Of a stretch of 64,000 bases of DNA, positions 61,949 to 64,000 are shown piece after piece; within the stretch, counting starts at the first letter, position 1, and every line of letters begins with the position of its first letter. The translations under genes were made by a program, and so were the position numbers. Below the pieces are notes generated by a model. The model was not told the origin of the DNA and searched no databases. It worked only from the letters and a program-made list of their open reading frames with translations. Source of the DNA: Arctopsyche grandis (Eukaryota > Arthropoda > Insecta > Trichoptera > Hydropsychidae); contig NC_135360.1 in NCBI RefSeq assembly GCF_051622035.1, positions 16,310,501-16,374,500 on the forward strand, written 5' to 3'.

Positions 61949-62444
61949 ACTGAGCAACAAAAAATCATGTTGAGTTACCAGAACGAAAGTCTTTCTTACG
62001 CAAAAACCACTCAAGTTAGTACGTTTAGATAAAAAAAAATACTTAGATAGAAAACCAATCCCTATAAAAGCGGTGAAATAAAAAAAGTGGGCAAATAAAC
62101 CTCAAAATAGCATGGAGAAAAAATCCGTAAAAAAAAATATATTTTTGACTTTTAAACTTCGCTAGACAATTAATTATAAGTTTTTTAAAACAATAAAAAA
62201 TCACAATCAATAGAAAAAGCATCTGACTATTGATTCCAATACTCACTTTGAGCACAACAATGCTATATTTTGAGTTAAAGACCGCAAAAGCCAAAAAACT
62301 GTAAAAATCGCGCATTTTTTTAAACACTCATATCTCGTAAACAATCACCAACCAACAAAAACCATTATCATATTCGAATTCATTGGATCAAATTTAGTAA
62401 AGATTGATTAGTCTCCGCTCTGCTAATTTTTTTTGTTGCTCAGT
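61949..62444 (-). mobile_element. ACTGAG-terminus element, complete copy
   Basis: Terminal inverted repeats ACTGAGCAACAAAAAATC (left) and the complement of ACTGAGCAACAAAAAAAATT (right). 496 bp, no coding sequence beyond a Phe-rich low-complexity frame. Partial copies lie at 21729-22090, 34925-35460 and 40834-41050. The terminus resembles those of Tc1/mariner MITEs, but the flanks (TA at left, TG at right) do not give a clean duplication. Confidence 0.8.
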
Positions 62445-63890
62445 GTTTTTAACATACAAATAAATTAATAATGTGGTCTTCACTGTTCCGAAGAAATTTA
62501 ATTTACTTATTTATCAATCAGGCTCACCGTTATTGTTTATTTTAAGCGTGTTTCTTAAACATAAAAAATAAAATATATATTTTGCTTTTTTTTAATGGTT
62601 ATTTTGTTAAAATTATGTCATTTTTTTTTGGAGATAACAAAAATATTGAGACTTTCGATATAATTTCTTATACCTAAAAATAGGATTGGACCATAAACCT
62701 TTCACCAATAGACATGTTATTATTGTAAAACCAAAATAATAATATAAAATTCCACCATTTAAACATGTATCTTACAAATGTACATGTACATTGTGTTCCA
62801 AAATGCAAAAACACTCAATGTATTATTTTCAATGATAACAAAACTCTATGATTCTGCGCTTCAATGTTTTTTTAAATAAGAAAAGGTTGAGAATCAGTAT
62901 TGACGAATTTGAACTTACAACTGTGATGACATTTCGCGAACGATTGTAGCCATTGAGTTCCTTCACATCCGCCAATTTCGAAATTACTCAGAATCGTTAT
63001 CACCGTTAAAGCGGTACGTTTGAAAAACTAATGACTACTAAAGGTCAAATTGAAAAATTTTCATGAAAAATGCGTGATCAAAACTGTTAAATTTATTCCA
63101 AACATATACATATGTATGTATGTATATATATAATATAATATTAATCGCATAGGCTACAGCTATGTGCATACCAGGTGGTAGCATGTAATTAATCTAACAT
63201 GCATATGGATATATAGAGATCATATAATGCAATATTTTTAGGTGGTTGCAAATAATCATTTAAAAAATATGGCGTATTGAAATTTAATTGGATTGAAGTT
63301 TTATATTATGTCTTTTCAAATATTCTGGTTTTAACTGCTTTTTTGGACGACTCTTTCAATTTTAATTATGGTTGTCGATTCCTGTGGCCAATATGAAGCA
63401 TGTGTTGAGCAGGCGAGTAGCACGTGCTGATCAAAGTCCTGTTTGAGTTAAGAGCATCACGTCCACCAGTCCAGCATCACGTGAAAGGATTATTAGCTTT
63501 CACCTGCTCTATAAAAAGCTTTTTTTTCAGCTCATCCCCTGAAATAATCTTTATTCAATCAAACCAATGTCAACATCTGTTGATCTTATTTCTCAGTTAA
63601 ATTTTCATTTAAATACAAAAATTTACTTTCGATGTGAACAAAACTTCAAACGCAAGAATGCAATTTGTCAACGTTGTTTACTTGTACCACTTAGTGGACA
63701 GGTCCAGAGTTCGGGTATTTTCAATTCGTGGGGTCTGCATTTGTACAATTGCCTCGAATGTTACATCATTTCGATGATCCAATCAATATGGGCAAGGTCG
63801 AGCTATCTCGAAGTTGTTAATTAAGCAATATTTTGGAAGATAATTGGTTCAATTATTTCTGATCAAAGTTCATCATAGTACAACTACGTC
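62445..63890. other. Intergenic / 5' flank of the right-edge gene
   Basis: Mostly AT-rich. TATAAAA at 63510-63516 followed by TTTTCAG could mark a promoter for the gene that starts at 63891, but the spacing (about 19 bp) is short. An 85-codon frame at 63567 shows no domain. Confidence 0.35.
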
Positions 63891-64000
63891 ATGCAGGTTC
63901 TTATACAAAATGTTCCTGTCCGTGTAAAACGCAAGAAAGTCTTCGGTCTGATCGCCATTTTGGTGCACCTGATTCTTTTCTTCTTCTATTCGGTCTCCCG
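63891..64000 (+). CDS. N-terminus of a possible type II membrane protein (cut by window edge)
   Basis: From ATG at 63891 the frame is open to the window edge: 36 codons. It has a short basic segment (PVRVKRKKVF) followed by a hydrophobic helix (GLIAILVHLILFFFYSVS). This topology, a short cytosolic tail then a signal anchor, is common in Golgi glycosyltransferases, but there is no catalytic part to identify it. Codon use here looks less AT-driven than in the flanks (cgtgtaaaacgcaagaaagt, gtgcacctg), which supports real coding sequence. Confidence 0.45.
   Translation, partial: MQVLIQNVPVRVKRKKVFGLIAILVHLILFFFYSVS

Noticed and set aside
63510..63530. TATA box and initiator upstream of the right-edge gene
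   Set aside because: Spacing of about 19 bp is too short for a standard TATA-Inr pair; mentioned only as a possibility.

Overview
This is a 64-kb window of AT-rich nuclear DNA from an insect. Evidence for an insect: four split genes with GT-AG introns encoding animal proteins, a dawdle/Activin-beta-type TGF-beta ligand, and insect-style DNA transposons, Helitron-like ends and RTE fragments. The 3' ends of the Helitron-like copies resemble those I know from moths, but the order is not settled from sequence alone. No bacterial, viral, rRNA or CRISPR features were seen. I rebuilt each gene by joining exons at splice sites with matching phase; all four joined coding lengths are exact multiples of three.

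Layout. 1-13.3 kb: a repeat-rich intergenic stretch with a rearranged Tc1-like element, two copies of a 'gagtcggagtcg' hAT-like element, a small TA-flanked MITE, a Helitron-like end, foldback element copy A, a CpG-rich promoter-like patch near 10.3-10.6 kb and an RTE 3' fragment. 13.3-27.95 kb (+): an 11-exon Rho GTPase-activating protein (ARHGAP9/12/15/27 type, PH plus RhoGAP) of about 1066 residues, with two hAT-type insertions in intron 1. 30.4-36.2 kb (-): a 16-exon SLC12A9-like cation-chloride cotransporter family member of about 1010 residues, convergent with the RhoGAP gene. 36.9-43 kb: intergenic, with foldback copy B, other inverted-repeat elements and a degenerate tandem repeat. 43.1-54.3 kb (+): a 12-exon hexokinase of 488 residues, whose 6.4-kb first intron carries foldback copy C and two hAT elements inserted almost end to end. 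56.3-58.7 kb (-): a six-exon activin/inhibin-beta-like ligand of 402 residues, convergent with hexokinase, probably with an upstream 5' UTR exon. 59-64 kb: non-LTR and DNA transposon remains, then the first 36 codons of a possible type II membrane protein running off the right edge.

The genes belong to unrelated processes: Rho signalling, membrane transport, glycolysis and TGF-beta signalling. I see no sign that they form a functional cluster. What stands out is the transposon archaeology: five hAT-type insertions with readable 8-bp target-site duplications, nested insertions, and an unclassified foldback family in three structural states. I found no convincing new molecular system.
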